DNA from: Azolla caroliniana
Lineage: Eukaryota; Polypodiophyta
Length of the DNA stretch: 64,000 bases
Assembly: GCA_043228905.1 (NCBI GenBank)
Contig: JBHGNT010000005.1
Location: forward strand, 12,276,001-12,340,000
Direction: 5' to 3'
The position numbers were made by a program, and so were the translations under genes. Shown here one piece after another: positions 22,708-34,620 of this stretch (position 1 is its first letter; every line of letters begins with the position of its first letter). The notes under the pieces are model-generated. The model was not told where the DNA came from. It was given only the letters and a program-made list of their open reading frames with translations, and ran no database searches.

Positions 22708-24930
22708 ATGTCTAGACCAAACGACGACCACATCACCGAACGAGGGAGACGATACACCGAACGAGAGCAACGACGGGAAGCCCTGCAGCAAGCCGTCGAC
22801 GAGATCCGGCGGGATCGGTCATTCTCCAGAACTCTTCGGAGAGTCGCAGAAGAAGCACTGCAGTTCCGGGTTCTGCAAGTCCCCGACGAAGGCAGTAGCA
22901 TAACAAGCCTGCAAGAGGCGGAAACGATACTACAGACGCTCGCCGGTGGCGACGGGGACTCGGAAGCATTCGCAACACTTGAGGCCGAGTCGGAAAGCGA
23001 CGGAAGCGTTGCGTCCCGGTATAAAAGCAGCCACGACACACCAAACGACCCGGGGGAAGAGGGGTCGGAAGACTCAGTAACACCGGAGCCAGAGGAAGAA
23101 ATAACCTTGGAGTTCGGTGACCGGCAATCGCCGAGGGAGGCTGACCGGATACTGACAACACCCGCGAAGGAACCGAAGGAGCGGATACAGACAACACCCG
23201 CGAAGGAACCGAAGGAGCAGATACCGGCAACACCCGCGGAGGAACTGAAGGAGCGGATACCGGCACCAACCGCAGAGGAACCAAAGGTTCTCACACCAAC
23301 GCCAACAGCGGACAGAGAGCGGAGAAAGCAGGAGAGTCAGTTGGACGACACGATGCCGTACCAATACCCAAAGTACCGGGATGAGCCCGACGCGGAGGCA
23401 CACGTGTACGCATTCCTCCAAACATGGGAAGCCAACCATGTCTCCCAAAGACTGGCGGAGCCCGAAGCCGAACGATCCAAAGTCGCCGAATTCGGCATGA
23501 CCTTAGAAGGACCGGCGGCCCGATGGCACGCAAAGCACTTACCGGGCAGCTTTGCCACATTCGATGCCTTGAAGGCCAAATTCCTCAGGCTTTTTCACAA
23601 ACAAGTTGAGCAAAGGGAATTGGTCGGGCAGTTCTACACCACCCGACAGGAAGAGAACGAGACTGTGTCACAATTCATCATTCAGTTTCAGACCCTGCAC
23701 AGCCAACTAACGAGAGCACCACCCGAAGACGAAGCCAAAGCAGTCTTTTTGTCCGTGCTGAAAGAGCCACTTCGAACAATGTGCGGAGTCCTTGATTTCC
23801 GCACCAGCACAATGGACCAAGTTATTGATCGGGTCTTAGAAATGGACAAGACTAGCTCCTTCTTGTCGATGGGGATGTTACACCGGGCACTCCCGAAGGA
23901 GGAAGACCTGAGGTTCCGACAGGCCTTACAATGCACAACATGCCTAAATTCGGGCCACTCAACAGTAGACTGCACCCTGCGGAGACAATGTATGATCTGC
24001 AACTCTCGAGCCCATACAACGGACCGATGCGAATATAACCTGTTAAATCGGCAGGCAGCACCGGTTCGACACATAGAACCGCGCAATCAGAACCCGGATG
24101 AGGATCGATTCCAGAGAGGTGACCGCTACCAACGCGAACGCGGTAACAGATACGCTGATAGAAGACGCGATAACTATGACCGAGAGGAGAAACGCAGAGA
24201 TAGCTACCCCCGGGACCGGTACGACCGAGACAAATCCCCGGAATACGAACGACGCAAAGAAGAGAGGCGACAAGGGAACCGAAATTTCTGACGGAATCAA
24301 AAGCGTGGATTTTTCCGAAGAGAGGAACGTCGGGAGGCAGCAAGGAATGACAACCCGGTATCGGTACCGGATAACCGAAAAACCGAAGACGACCGCCGAA
24401 GTATACCCACCCTCCAAACCGGGGACAAAGGAGAAACGAGCAACAGTCACAAGGTGTACTGTTATTACTGCCGTAAGGAGGGCCATTATAGTAACCAATG
24501 CCCAAGAAAAACCAATGACAAGCAGCCGGTAGTCAACATGGTTACAGCCGAAATAACAGAAGTACAGCAGGTCACAACCCGGTCAAAGGGAAAGACCGCT
24601 GAGTGGGAAGCCCAGGAGGCAATCAGAAAACAAGCGGCGCAATGGATCAAGGAGGCCAATGAACAGAATGCGGTAGAAGTAAGAGACCAAAATATGCCAA
24701 AAGACGAAGAAAGCATACAGCCAGGAGAAAACCCGACGTGGCAAGCGCTACAGGACTGTCAAATCGTGCTGCCGTTAGCACGACTACTACAGTTGGTGCC
24801 ACGGTTTACGGCAGACTTACAGGCATCCGTGAACAAACCGAAGCCGACGCCAGCACCGGCATTCTTCTCCAACCCGGAGGAAGGACCAGCGGTGGTCGAT
24901 ACAAGTAGCCCGGCGATCACGACAATCGTG
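22708..24930 (+). pseudogene. G2 gag polyprotein region
   Basis: The first ATG after the LTR is at 22708 (MSRPNDDHITERGRR). An acidic N-terminal part carries a 12-residue tandem repeat (TTPAKEPKERIQ and variants) at about 23155-23310. The gag domain follows (MPYQYPKYRDEPDAEAH to QRELVGQFYTTRQ). There are three CCHC knuckles: CTTCLNSGHSTVDC (23932), CMICNSRAHTTDRC (23989) and CYYCRKEGHYSNQC (24460). A TGA at 24289-24291 interrupts an Arg/Asp/Tyr-rich linker, probably from CGA. The frame is otherwise continuous into protease. Confidence 0.85.
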
Positions 24931-26155
24931 AAAGGAAAGGAAATTGCTGGAACAATTGTTGACGGAGGCTCCGGGGTAAATGTCATCAGCCGACAGACAT
25001 GCGATAACCTGGGCATCCGGGAATGGGAACCATGCCCCTTCTGGTTACGCATGGCGGATACCAGCTCAGTTCGATCGACCGGGCTTATCCGGGATTTGGA
25101 AGTAACGATCGGAGGCCACGTATTCCGGATATCGGCCGTGGTGCTGCAGCTGAATGTACAAGGCGCGTACCCCCTACTGCTAGGACGACCATGGCTGCGA
25201 ATGGCGCATATCAAGCAGAACTGGCAAAAGAACATGATCACATTCCGGCGAGGGAAAACAAAGGTACGAGTACCGACGCAACCACGGGTGATCGCCAGTA
25301 AGGAAACAACTCCATTGTATGCGGAAAGCATCAACATGTTGGAGGGATTACCGGACGAGGAAGTCGAGCGGTACCTCGAGGAACACCCACGAATCGTCCC
25401 ACTATTTGAGGTGGATATCACGGCGGCAGTAGAACCGTACATCACGACACCGGACGAACCGGACCAAGCGGCGATCCGAGAACTGCGACAAGCGCAGGAA
25501 TCCCTAGAGAGGGAAATGACGATATCCCAGAGGGTAAAAGCATCCCAACTAGAGGAGGTGGACCTCGGCACAACAGACAAGCCCCGACCGGTAAATGTCA
25601 CAAAGGAATTGCCGAAGGAAGAAAAGAAGGCAATGGTAGCATTATTAACAGACTTCAAGGATGTGTTCGCGTGGTCGTACGAAGACATGCGAGGGCTGGA
25701 CCCCCAGCTCTATCAGCACCAAATTCACCTAAGTACGGACGCGAAACCGATCGCTCAACGTAGGTACCGGATGAATCCAAATTATGTGGCGAAGGTGAAG
25801 GAGGAGATTGATAAGCTCCTCCGGATCAGATTTATCCGACCGGTCAAGTAGGCAACCTGGCTGAGTCCGATAGTGGTGGTCCCGAAAAAGAACGGCAAAG
25901 TCCGGGTATGCGTGGACTACCGCAAACTAAATGCCGCAACAGTGACCGATGCGTTTCCACTACCATTTACGGATGGGGTGTTAGATGCGGTAGCCGGCCA
26001 CGAAGTTTACAGCTTCCTGGATGGATTTAGCGGCTACAACCAAATAAGAATGAACCCGACCGACCAGGAGAAGATAGCGTTCGTTACGGAATGGGGAGTG
26101 TTCGTCGCGGTCGTGATGATGTTCAGACTAAAGACGGCTCCAGCGACCTTTCAAA
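24931..26155 (+). pseudogene. G2 pol, protease and first half of RT
   Basis: Protease has IVDGGSGVNVIS (catalytic D codon at 24961) and YPLLLGRPWLR. The linker (GKTKVRVPTQ, INMLEGLPDEEVERYLEEHP) leads to RT: YRMNPNYVAKVKEEID, VVVPKKNGKVRVCVDYRKLN, FPLPFTDGVLDAVAGHE and FLDGFSGYNQIRM. A TAG at 25849-25851 interrupts it where element B has a glutamine codon. The coding sequence ends inside RT at the insertion point of transposon M, just before the catalytic LDD motif. Confidence 0.9.
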
Positions 26156-26159
26156 GGAT

Positions 26160-26195
26160 AACACGTTCGCGTTCACAAGTGGAAGGATTGCGCAT
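26160..26195 (+). repeat. left terminal inverted repeat of transposon M
   Basis: Starts AACACGTTCGCG and pairs with 34943-34978 over 36 bp with one mismatch (position 30, T versus C). Just inside it, CAAGTGGAA recurs inverted as TTCCACTTG, giving a small palindrome centred on GGATTGCGCA. Confidence 0.97.
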
Positions 26196-27191
26196 TCCAC
26201 TTGTAGAATCTTCTTAAAACGAAGAAAATAATTGGATGCACTAGTATCACATGTTCCTCAACTTGATAAGAATTTGCAAATATAAAAATACATGATAGAT
26301 CTACGAGTGGAGATCATTAGAAATCATGCAAGTTTAGACATGTTGATAAGTTAATGTAGGCATAATAAAGTTCAACTATGGCTCAATATGGCACTATTGT
26401 GCGACAAGGGAAACACTAACTTAAAGACTTATATTAATTAGGTAGGTTTTACAAAAATATGAGGTGTACTTGTATCCATACTAATAAAATGAGATATAAT
26501 TTATACTTTGACCCATACGTGCATGTATGTAATTGTGGAAAATGTAGGATAGTGCACATTAGGATAAGTGATTGGAATAACTAACTTATTAAAGTATTCA
26601 ATACTTATATTAAAAGTTGATCTAATCTATTCCTCAGTTTGTTCATATGGGATCAAACCAAATGTGTATATAATTGTGCACAATGTAAGGCAGTGAACTT
26701 TAGGATAATGTCGTGGAAATAAGAAACCTATTAGGCTTTCATACCTGTATTTAAAATTGATCTACTCTATTGCTTAGGTGATTCACACAAGATCAAACTC
26801 CGAACGATAACGCGACTGGAACCATTATCAACACACTACACAATCTAAGCAGCAATGGAATAGAAACATAATAGTTTTAACAATATAAGACAAAGATCCA
26901 TAATAACAACATGGACAGTCATGGCAACAATTATAGGGCCATGTTCTGTTAAGGTTAGCTTGGACCAAAATCAGCCTCCATTTAAGCTAGTTCATGTTTC
27001 TCCATAAGTTTGGTAGTCAACTATGCACGCGGTGAAACCAATATCATAAATCTACTAATCAAGTATATAAAAATAAAATTGAAACATATAGATGATTATA
27101 AAGAATAGAATCCACTAGGTAAAACCCAAAATTTGTATTAATAATGTGAAATCTTAACAAATCGTCAGTGTCATATTCTTTATAGAGTCTA
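26196..27191. other. left non-coding flank of transposon M
   Basis: AT-rich, no gene seen. Two degenerate copies of a unit of about 140 bp (26525-26650 and 26665-26790) share TGTAATTGTG-like starts, a TTAGGATAA core and TTGATCTA..TCTATT ends. The 3' untranslated region of the minus-strand gene presumably lies in 27100-27191. Confidence 0.6.
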
Positions 27192-30100
27192 TTACATAGC
27201 AATCAATTCATCAACGTCATTTTCTTCATCATCTTGTGTAGAACTGTCTTCGGCTATACGTGCATTGGTTTCCCCTGTTAGCCGAGCCAACGAAATATCT
27301 TCTATAAGCTCATCATCAAGCTCTATTAGCTCCCCCGGTTCGCCGGCTAACGGAGGAATAGGCTCTCGCGAAGCAGGTTGAAACCTTTCTGTATTGGCGA
27401 GGTTCTTTGCACCGACCTCCTCATCCTGGTCTGGGCACTCCCACAAAGCCTTAATCCGCATATTAATAAATATAACTTGGTCCTCGTCCTTCTCCAATGC
27501 AACTGTATTTCTAAACAGCTTCAATGCACATGCTGACGTAGTTCCTATGATGTAAGTAACAAGAAGATTTAGTTGTCAAACGAAAAAAAAGTGATTGGTT
27601 ATCTCAAGATCGTTACCCTAGTTCGAGGAATACCTGTGCCAGAAAAGAGATCTAATATCCAGTCTCCTTCTACAGAAAACATCTCAATCAAGCGCATCAT
27701 AAGTCGTTGAGGTTTTTGGTATGGGTTGACAAGTCCCCGTTCTGTCGTGGTGACATGTCGCAATTTCCGAGTCACTGCTGGATATACCAACAGATTTGAA
27801 CCTCCCACTTCATTAGAATGCTCTTTGATTCTCTGTTTTTTAATTTCATCGAAGTAGCCAACCGTTATGTACTCAATGGCATTAACGAACCGAAAAGTTG
27901 GCCCTCTATTTACATTGGTCTTGATCCTATAAAAAATAATTCATCGAGTTAAGAATAGATTCAACAACCTTAAGAATTGCAATATAATGAAAGACACCTA
28001 TAAATAATCCTTACCATGCAAGGTTCTCGATGCCATGGCAACGAGATCTCAAAGCTTGAGCTACCGAGTACCCTTGGTCCATACTATGAAAGACAACTAT
28101 TCGCCACAAGGATGCGGTCGTTAGCTTAGCGAAATCCTTGACCATCTTCTCCAATTGTTTAAACCTAAACGGTTCATCGTCGTATGATGACCCAGCCATT
28201 CGAAATCCGTAAGGAATATCCGCAATCATTAGCGTATATTCCTTCTTTGGCACCTTCTGGATCAAGTCGATGACATCACCGCAAACCACATTGTAGTAAA
28301 GATCTCTCGTAATATCTTTTTTGTGGCTAAAATTTTTAAACGAGCCATCTTCCTCCATTTCGTACGCCTTGACTAAGCGACGATCCTTTTCTTTTCTGGC
28401 TCGCTCGAGATGTGCAAGGAAGGATGTAGGGAAATCGTGTATATCCTTAACTTCTCCTTGTTTCTTGCCTCAACACGGTTTCTAATAGAAGCAATAGGAC
28501 ATCAGGTATTATTATACAAGCTCTACATATGATGAAAGGGTAATGAAAAAACATGAATACTAACCCAATCCTTGAATGCAATAAAATACTTTGATAACGC
28601 CTTATACGAAGACGTTAGAGGATAATCCTCGGTCACTTGTTCCCAAGTTATACATCCAAGTTGTTTCATCATAACTTCTTGGATCTTCATGTACACCTTA
28701 TGACTGTAAAATTAGAAATCAAGATTAGAACTTTGAATTACACCAGATAGACTACAATTTCAGTATTTGAAAGACTTACTTATTGAACTCAGTGACCATT
28801 TCTTCAAGGCTTAAATCTTTCGCCACAACCCTTGACAAAACCGACACAAGAAGCTGCTCGTCCTTAATACCTTGCATCGCTCTCCATAGAGACAGCTTCA
28901 TGTCGTCTGCCGCTTCTTCAATTGTCAAGTCAATTTTCTTGGCGGCTTGTGACTTTAATTCTAGTTGAGGGTCAACCCTACATTTCTTTTGTCGTTGACC
29001 CTTTACCTCCTCATTCTCCCACATTGAGAAGATTTGATCTTGGAGGTCCCATACTTCTCCATCTCTAAACGCCAATTGAAACCAAGACTCATACTTTCGA
29101 AGACCATCGGACCTAACATTATCATCTACCACAATGCCGACTTCATGCAAACATTGACGTCGAAGGCCTGGATGTAACTTCACACCAAACTTTTGTTTCA
29201 CATCTAAATACTCGTGGTGGAAGAACCGTATACGCTCAATAGACGACATTTTCTGCCTATAGTCATTATCATTATTATGGTCCCATGCCAATAGCTTAGC
29301 CTCTTCGGTTGTGAGCCCAACATAAATTTTGCACTCGGCATACTTGAAGAAGAAAGTGGTTGGATGTTCTCTCACAAGTTGCCGACGTGCCTCTGCTGAA
29401 TGCGATCCACCAATGACAAAATAATTATATTGATCATGCTTTCTGATATCAAAATCTTCAATGGTTTCACATTCTTCAGGATCCACCATAACAATAAAAG
29501 GCACCACAGTGGCATGAGGATTAATTTTCATTTTTTTCTTGAGATTTTGAACATGCATGCGATGAGGCTCTCTAATCTCAAGTGGTCTTCGACCTGTTTT
29601 TTCATCAATAGGGGGCCGATGGATGTGTGTTATAGGCAAATTAAATACTTGCCCTTTCCTGACCAGCTTCCGTTGCATTAACTCTCTCCTTATTTTATTC
29701 TGCTCGGATGACAAGACACCCGAGGCCAGCTCGGCACCTGGTGTCCCCTTATTATCCTCTTCTTCATTTTCACTTGTTGAATCCGTATCCGACATTTTTG
29801 TTGTCTTCTTCTTGGCTGGTCTTGACTGGACTTTGGATACCTTTTTTGTGGCCTTCAAGAGGGAGGGCTCTTCATCTCTTAAAGTTACATGGCCTTGTAT
29901 ATAAGGCCTCAAGGTAACAATCAGGTTTTGTGTGTTATCAAGTGCTTTTTTGAACACTTCAGGCCCACAAGATTCCTTTACTAAAAGGTCTTCTGAAAGG
30001 AACACTTTACGTACCCCCTTGGAGCACTCTATCATTACCAGTATGTTGGCCGAATCTGCATCTTCGTAGTCAAATCGTAGAATACGGCCATACATAAATG

Positions 30101-31017
30101 GGGTTTCTTTTCCAAGTTGCCCCTCACCCTTCTTCTTTGCTGTATACAATACGACTTTTTTCTTTGAGTCGACATATTGCATACACCATTCCTTGTCCGT
30201 TAGATCTCGGTCAGGAAGGTCTTCGCCTCCAGTAGCGGCGACAAGTTTCTTTTGGCTAACATCACTATGTGGCTGAGATTTTGTCTCTTCGTTAAAGAGA
30301 AGCTTTTTTCCTCTCTTCATGGTCTCAGGAGTTACCTTGGTCTGGGCTTCGATTGGAGAACCTTGTATGCGAAGCTTAATTTTCTTCACGGGTCGGTCCG
30401 ACAGGTTCTCAAACGACCTATTTAAGAAAGTATATGCAAAAACATAAGTTAGACAGTCACGTAGATTGAAGTTGTATATTATAATGAAGAACAGTTTCCA
30501 GGAGCAGTAACATATTCAAAAATCTATTATAGGCAGGGCTATTCAACCTAGAAAATATATATCGTAATAAGTAAAACGGGTTATATATTCTTTTAAATAG
30601 TAGGTATGACTTATATAGATTCTAAACCTATATTGAGGAGAATTTGCCATAGTGAAGGCAATTTGTAGATCATTTTCTACTATTTTAAGCTAAAGTAGGT
30701 CATAAAACACTTATAATTAGAGCATGTATTTCTTTAAAAGTAAGTAAAGTCAACATAAAAAAGATTGATTTTGCCAGACAATTTGATATCATTTCCACAC
30801 CATAAACGATTTTTCTCTCTCAAAGCCTTCTTATATACAGGGACTGGATACGGCGTATCGAGTTCCGGTTTAAAGTGTAGGTTTTAAACACGAACTCGAT
30901 ACGCCGTATCGAGTTCGTGCCGTATCGAGTTCTTGAGAAACGAAACATATTTACAAAAATGTCCACAGTGTAAGAGGCCTACCTGGAGTCCTCGCGCTCG
31001 ATTCTCTTTGAAGACAT
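27192..31017 (-). CDS. ParB-like domain fused to a beta-class DNA methyltransferase (six exons)
   Basis: Exons by GT-AG signals and frame: 31017-30983, 30417-28780, 28703-28565, 28463-28015, 27926-27634, 27544-27192. Phases agree at all five junctions and the total is 969 codons including TAA. The start of exon 4 is the least certain; a 28468 start with a later donor (28561) also keeps frame. Residues about 268-412 form a ParB/Srx-like domain (VIGGSHSAEARRQL, then TTEEAKLLAWDHNND). About 640-890 is an N6-adenine or N4-cytosine methyltransferase: CGDVIDLI, motif IV as ADIPYGF (D near 686), then C-terminally motif I DLFSGTG (846-852), with KPQRLMMRLIE before it. That order (IV before I) is the permuted beta class. 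The tail is acidic. The N-terminal 250 residues are unrecognised. No stop or frameshift is seen, so it may be active. Confidence 0.88.
30848..30932. repeat. hairpin and 12-mer cluster in intron 1 of the ParB-methyltransferase gene
   Basis: CGTATCGAGTTC occurs at 30854-30865, 30905-30916 and 30921-30932, and inverted at 30892-30903. The segments 30848-30874 and 30883-30909 are reverse complements over 27 bp with two mismatches and an 8 bp loop. Copies two and three abut as an almost perfect palindrome around 30904. The cluster is GC-rich in an otherwise AT-rich intron (30982-30418). It could be a binding site for the ParB-like domain, a regulatory hairpin in the transcript, or the scar of an old small element. 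Confidence 0.85.
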
Positions 31018-31160
31018 GGTTGATCGTGTTGAAGTGGAGGCGGAGATCGCGCTTTCGTGCTTTGTGCTCTGAGTGCTTTGTGTGCTCTGTGTGCTCTCTG
31101 CGTTCTGTGTGCTCTGTACGCTCTGTACGCTCTGGTAAGTGAAATATGATGAGGTCGTCC

Positions 31161-31168
31161 TATTTATA
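31161..31168 (-). promoter_or_regulatory. candidate TATA box of the ParB-methyltransferase gene
   Basis: TATAAATA on the minus strand, about 145 bp before the ATG at 31017. The start of transcription would fall near 31130, downstream of the in-frame ATGs at 31212-31180, which favours 31017 as the start codon. A run of GCTCTGT-type hexamer repeats (31060-31140) would lie in the 5' untranslated region. Confidence 0.5.
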
Positions 31169-31839
31169 GGGATTGAACCCATGGTTAAAGTAACCATAGT
31201 CACCTTAACCAATGTTGGTAATTTTGAGGATAGTTAGTTGGTAACCATAGTCACCTTAACTAGAGTAACTTATGATTGTATTAATGATTACAAAGTCAAA
31301 CTAACATATTGATCAATCTTTTATAGTCATAACAACCTACAATCACTTCAAAGGTTATGAAGGAGACAATGATAGAGGTTCATGAATGTACCAATGATTG
31401 ATTACTAAAAGCAACATTTTTTATGACTCTCAAATGTTATGTATTAAAGATGTGGGCATGAATTAACCAATGATTGATAAGTCTAATATTTAAAATGGTG
31501 AGCATTAAAGAACCAATGAGTGAGACGTTCTATATTAAAATGGGTGTCATTAATTAGCCAATGATTTTAACATTAATCCAACATATTCAAGGCTTGTTAA
31601 TGATTAGTTTTATATTTTACTTGATTTAACATCATTTAGATCTAGTTTATATAATGATTGATAATTTAAGTTAAATTACTTTATTAAAAATAATTTTTAG
31701 ATGTATTGTATTAATAGAATATTACATAATATAGACATTCTATTGATTTGGCTCTTGTTTAGAGAGAAGTTTATGTTTAGGGAGGAGTATATGGTTAGAG
31801 AGGAGTATAACTTAGAGAGCCCTATCTAGACCTTAAGCC

Positions 31840-34620
31840 ATGAGTGAAGATTCACCGTTCTCGATTGAAGAATATTGTTTGTCATCAGACCCATCGTTTT
31901 CTACCGAAGAGTATTGTTTGTCAACAGAGTCACCATATTCGATTGAAGAATATTGTCTTTCGACCGACTCACCATATTCTATCGAAGAATATTGTCTGAG
32001 CTCGTCTACAGGGAATGTAAATAATGACACATGTGAAGAGTTCTTTATTGAAGAATACGATATTAATAAAGATACCGAGAATGAAGGAAGTGCCCAGGAA
32101 ACATTGAATAACATTGGCGATGGTCAGAACAGAGAATTAGACTGTAACAAGGTTACACCAACCTCTATGCAGGAAGAGAAATCTGGGAGCCCTATGCATA
32201 TTAGAAGAATCCCACGAAGAATTCGTCTGGCTAGATTTAGCTTGGTGACATCAGATAAACAGATTGGATTTGATGTCAACAAAATATGTTGTGCCCGTGG
32301 TTGTATGTCTATGATTGGAAAATCAAAGTTGCGAGAATTAAGGCGATACTATTTTTCGATGACCGGTGATGAGCAAGACACTTACCTCGGATCACATATG
32401 CAACTAGTATCTGACAAATGTACGGGGATCAAAGTATCATTCGAGTATTATATCTTCCATGCGCAACAGATATGTAGAGTTGCATTCAAAATTGCGTTAT
32501 GTGTTAGTAACATGCGGCTACATAGAGTACAACAATGTCTACTTAGCGGGGATCAGATGCTCAATTGTAAAGAGGTTCCAAGTATGAAAGGTGCAATTGG
32601 AAGACTAGCTATTGGCTGGATGAAAACTTACTTTCAGTTAAATTGTGAAGTAATGCCCACAACAGGTAGGATGCATCTTTCTGATAATTATACCCGTCGG
32701 GAAGTTTATGATGTCTATCGATCTGAAATGCTGGGCTCACGTAATAAGTCTATCACCTATAGCCAATTCACAAGATTATGGAGAGCTCAGTTTTCAAATG
32801 TTATTATTCCTCGTAAAGTACGTATGGGGTATTGCTCCATTTGCGCAAATCTTAAAAGTTTGGCTAAAGGTGCAAAGACATCAATGGAAAAGGATACGAG
32901 TAAGAAGTTACTACAAGAGCATCGTGAGGCACAATCCTTAGAACGAAGGAAAGCGATGCATCATAGAGAGAAGTGTTTGAAGAGGCCTGAACAATACATG
33001 TGCTTAATGATAGATGGCATGGACCAGAAGAAGACATGATTGCCGCATATGGGGAGGCTCCCCAAAGATGTCAATGATGAGTGCCTTGTTCAAATGCACT
33101 TGGTGGGATGCTTGGCTTATAATAGGTCTGTTCGACCTCACGTCTTCATTACTTACCCCAATGTTCACAATGACCCTAACCTAACAGTTACAGTGATTCA
33201 CCGAGTTTTGATGTCTTGGGGACAACCTTTCCCCCCTGTTCTATACATTCAATTGGACAATACTGCTAGAGAGAACAAAAATTCAACTGTATTTGGCTAT
33301 CTAAGTATGTTGGTCAACCTAGAATTGTTTAGGAAAGTGAAAGTCAATTTCCTTTTGGTTGGCCACACACATGACCATATAGATCAGATGTTTAGCACAT
33401 TCTCTAGACAGTTGTCTCGGCATGATGCTTTCACTTTACCTAAACTATTTGATGTCATTTGTGATGCATATACACCACGCCCAAAAGTGTTACACTTGAA
33501 GGAGGTATATGACTTTAAGAGATATATATTAGATGGGTGTGGTGGGAATGTTAAAGTGCTTGCTCAGTTAAACAATATAAGTTTCAATCACATTTTTTTG
33601 ATAAAGAAAAATGGAATAAGTGGTTCTACACTTTTGTATGCTAAACAATATTCATCTTCTACAACATGGGAACCTGAAGGTGGTTGCCAGTTATTACTTT
33701 GTATGCCGAGTACAATTGTCCATGGAGCTAAGCAAATGCCAATTGAGAAGAAAGGACAGTTGCAGAGCGACTTGGTATCAGAACAAAAACGGTCATGGCT
33801 CCAAGCCTTAGAAGAAAAAAGAAAGCATATTGAGGCCACCAAGAAATATGCCGCACAACAAGACACGTCATGGTGGGATGTATTTTATAGTGATCAGAAA
33901 GAAATTATAGACAATTGTGTATCTGTTGATAATTGGAATTTGGAAACGCCATTCACATGGTCGCTGCAACATGATCGCGTAAATAGAAGTCCGGAGCGAC
34001 TAGTAAATGCGATTAATGACAGCTTGGTCCATCCACAACAAAGAGACATTTATGTGGGACCAAGGATGACCAAAGCAGCCGAAGCTAGATGGCAAGGAAA
34101 TTTGCAAGAGCTCACCGCGGGGATGTTGATTGCAACGCCGGCTGATGAGAACTCACATGGCCACCAATTTTGGGTTGGTAAAATTCTAGAAGTGCTAATG
34201 CATGAAATAGAAAACACGATCAAGTCTATAAATGTTCATTGGTACAACACTAGAAGTGCAAATGCTTTTACAGGTAAGTATACATTGGAGATGATTGAAT
34301 GCCAAACAAGAAGGGGAGGTAGGAAGAGGAAGCGAAACATTCGTAACACCTCGACCCTTGATATCTCTGATGTGGATATCATCGTGTACAACTTCACACT
34401 TACAAAAGCCGGACGATTAAGGAAGTCAACAATAGATATAATAAAAGAAAAATTACCAGGTCTACAAGGTGGCTCGAGTCAAAGGCAAACGAGATCTGCT
34501 ACATATAATCTAGAGTCAAACCATTTGGTTTATGACGAAGATAATGCACTGATTGGTACATCCGAGGATGATGAGGAGGAATCGTCATTGTATATTAGTT
34601 ATAGTAATGATTCTCCGTAA
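31840..34620 (+). pseudogene. transposase-like gene (DUF7869-like) of transposon M, one in-frame stop
   Basis: One frame of 926 codons from the ATG at 31840 to TAA at 34618-34620, broken only by TGA at 33037-33039. Residues about 5-56 are four 13-residue repeats (SPYSIEEYCLSTD type). A Cys-containing region (CCARGCM) and QICRVAFKIALCVS follow. The core has MIDGMDQKKT (D392, D395), YIQLDNTARENKN (D473) and VGHTHDHIDQMFS (D512, D515), a spacing of acidic residues suggestive of an RNase H-fold transposase. This signature is what I know from proteins annotated DUF7869. The C-terminal part has FWVGKILEV..INVHWYNT, which looks like a small chromatin-binding barrel. The stop falls right after the first acidic motif and is probably CGA to TGA. 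Transposase activity is inferred from position and motifs. Confidence 0.75.

Noticed and set aside
28783-29917. Plus-strand open frames opposite the ParB-methyltransferase exon
   Set aside because: They are antisense shadows of the long minus-strand exon and have no recognisable domain.
27192-31017. Host chromosomal gene interpretation for the ParB-methyltransferase
   Set aside because: It lies wholly inside inverted repeats with a target duplication, within a retrotransposon reading frame.
30979-31212. Start of the ParB-methyltransferase at the upstream in-frame ATG (31212)
   Set aside because: A TATA box at 31161-31168 lies downstream of it, so transcripts probably start after it; the ATG at 31017 is the next in frame.
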